Below are positions 62,993-64,000 of a DNA stretch of 64,000 nucleotides, one piece after another. Source of the DNA: Limnohabitans sp. 2KL-27 (lineage in GTDB: Bacteria > Pseudomonadota > Gammaproteobacteria > Burkholderiales > Burkholderiaceae_C); NCBI RefSeq assembly GCF_001269345.1, contig NZ_CXOP01000002.1, forward strand, positions 248,853 through 312,852. The letters run 5' to 3'. Made by a program: the position numbers and the translations under genes. The notes beneath the pieces were generated by a model. That model worked only from the letters and a program-made list of their open reading frames with translations, did not search any database and was not told the origin of the DNA. Each line of letters starts with the position of its first letter. The first letter of the stretch is position 1.

Positions 62993-64000
62993 CATGGCCG
63001 ACTGCCGCGTATCCAATCCGCCGCCTTCTCGGCAATCATGATCGTTGGGGCGTTGGTGTTACCGCTCACGATGCGCGGCATGACCGACGCGTCGACCACG
63101 CGCAAGCCCGGCACGCCATGCACGCGCAACTGCGCGTCCACCACGGCCATGTTGTCCTGGCCCATGCGGCACGTGCCCACCGGGTGGTAGACCGTGTCGG
63201 CGTTTTGGCGAATCCAGTGGTCGAGTTGTTCGTCGGTGCGGGCATCGGCCGACGCCGCCCACTCTTTGCCATACGCGGCCAAAGCGGGTTGGGCCAGGAT
63301 GCGCTGGGCTTGGCGAACGCCGTCGCGCAGCCGCTGCAGGTCGCGCGGCGCGCTCAAAAACTGCGGGTCGATCAGCGGCGCACTGTTCGGGTCGCGGTCG
63401 GCCAATTGCACGCGGCCTCGGCTGTCCGGTTGCAGCAAACACACATGCAAAGAGTAACCATGCCCCAGCGTCAGTTGGCGGCCGTGGTCCACCAGTTTGG
63501 CCACCACAAAGTGCAGCTGGATGTCCGGGTGCGCCTCATGGGGACGGCTTTTGTAAAACGCACCGCCTTCTGCGAAATTGGTGGTCAGTGCCCCTTGGCG
63601 GTGTTGCCGCCAGGCCCACAGCGCCTGCAAGGTGTGCCATGCCCCCCGGGGCGAGACGCCGATCAAATCGGTCTGCCCCGGCGCATCGGCCACCAGCACG
63701 GCGTCGGGGTGGTCGTGCAGGTTCTCGCCCACACCGGGCAGGTCGTGCAACACATCGATGCCCAGGCTTTGCAGGTGCGGGGCCGGCCCAATGCCTGAAC
63801 GCATGAGGATGGCGGGCGACTGGAAAGCGCCCGCACTCAAAATGATCTCGCGCCGAGCGCTCAAGGTCTGGGCCTTCCCACCTTGCACGGTGTGCACCTG
63901 CCGCGCCACGCAATCCACCAAACCAATGCGGTCCACGGTGACGCCGGTCATGACGTGCAAATTGGGGCGCCCCAAGTTCGGCGTGAGGTAAGCCTTGGCC
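62992..64000 (-). CDS. GMC-family FAD oxidoreductase, C-terminal part (5' end cut off)
   Basis: About 336 residues up to the window edge, open at the 5' end (frame continues [14 protein letters not shown]). Visible: [22 protein letters not shown] (GMC signature 2), [13 protein letters not shown], and C-terminal [10 protein letters not shown] with the conserved His and [29 protein letters not shown]. These are the marks of choline dehydrogenase / alcohol dehydrogenase-type flavoproteins. The FAD-binding N-terminus lies outside. Substrate unknown. Confidence 0.9.
   Translation of the reverse strand, partial: AKAYLTPNLGRPNLHVMTGVTVDRIGLVDCVARQVHTVQGGKAQTLSARREIILSAGAFQSPAILMRSGIGPAPHLQSLGIDVLHDLPGVGENLHDHPDAVLVADAPGQTDLIGVSPRGAWHTLQALWAWRQHRQGALTTNFAEGGAFYKSRPHEAHPDIQLHFVVAKLVDHGRQLTLGHGYSLHVCLLQPDSRGRVQLADRDPNSAPLIDPQFLSAPRDLQRLRDGVRQAQRILAQPALAAYGKEWAASADARTDEQLDHWIRQNADTVYHPVGTCRMGQDNMAVVDAQLRVHGVPGLRVVDASVMPRIVSGNTNAPTIMIAEKAADWIRGSRP

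Noticed and set aside
1-64000. CRISPR arrays, insertion sequences, tRNA or rRNA genes
   Set aside because: No regular repeat-spacer pattern, transposase motif, tRNA cloverleaf or rRNA sequence was noticed on reading both strands; absence is by eye only.

Overview
The window looks like a chromosomal segment of a betaproteobacterium of the order Burkholderiales, most likely family Comamonadaceae (Limnohabitans, Rhodoferax or Polaromonas type). This is inferred from high-GC coding sequence, many orphan Bug/TctC-type periplasmic binding proteins, the metX-metW pair, the lptD-surA-rsmA order, and amgK/murU cell-wall recycling genes. No rRNA, tRNA, insertion sequence, phage gene or CRISPR array was recognised. 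The segment is cut inside an ammonium transporter at the left and inside a GMC oxidoreductase at the right.

Layout. 1-2.5 kb: membrane transporters (Amt, UPF0016/GDT1, FNT). 2.5-5.6 kb: methionine locus, with a SAM-II type riboswitch and terminator leading into metX-metW, followed by a Bcr/CflA-like exporter. 5.7-8.3 kb: a long-form thymidine/AMP phosphorylase-like gene coupled to a second-type PRPP synthetase. 8.4-10.3 kb: a flavin aromatic hydroxylase with a DUF2783-like partner. 10.3-15.2 kb: an AT-rich island with a TPR-secretin lipoprotein and a membrane-fused spermidine-synthase-like protein. 15.2-19.1 kb: a FadR-type regulator with a Bug protein, an isocitrate-lyase-family enzyme and an atypical SDR. 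19.1-22 kb: lipocalin, a PH-like protein, an MpaB-like protein and a cytochrome c. 22-34 kb: catabolic gene groups (Rieske oxygenase, dehydrogenases, Bug proteins, ArgE-like amidohydrolase, NIPSNAP) around a universal stress protein gene that carries an apparent frameshift. 34.3-39 kb: a complete L-threonate-type catabolic operon (Bug protein, ltnD, otnK, otnC, otnI). 39-45 kb: TauE-like transporter, XdhC/MocA-like pair, M20 peptidase, hydrolase, MFS. 45-52 kb: housekeeping envelope and ribosome genes (rsmE, amgK, lptD, surA, rsmA). 52-52.9 kb: a secreted guanyl-specific RNase with a barstar-like inhibitor. 53-58 kb: maeB, MOSC protein, pepP, murU. 58-63 kb: a second orphan Rieske oxygenase, then tkt and gap. 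63-64 kb: GMC oxidoreductase.

How the genes work together. The clearest pathway is threonate to 2-oxo-tetronate, isomerised, phosphorylated and decarboxylated by LtnD, OtnI, OtnK and OtnC. The second is methionine synthesis, with MetX/MetW probably controlled by S-adenosylmethionine through transcription attenuation. AmgK and MurU are the two enzymes of the anomeric MurNAc recycling route, here about 10 kb apart. The most unusual parts are the AT-rich secretin island, the phosphorylase-PRPP synthetase pair, the RNase/barstar pair and several unassigned DNA repeats at promoters (three GTGAG repeats one helical turn apart; two tandem 11-mers before gap). Functions come from reading translated motifs by eye; no database search was run.
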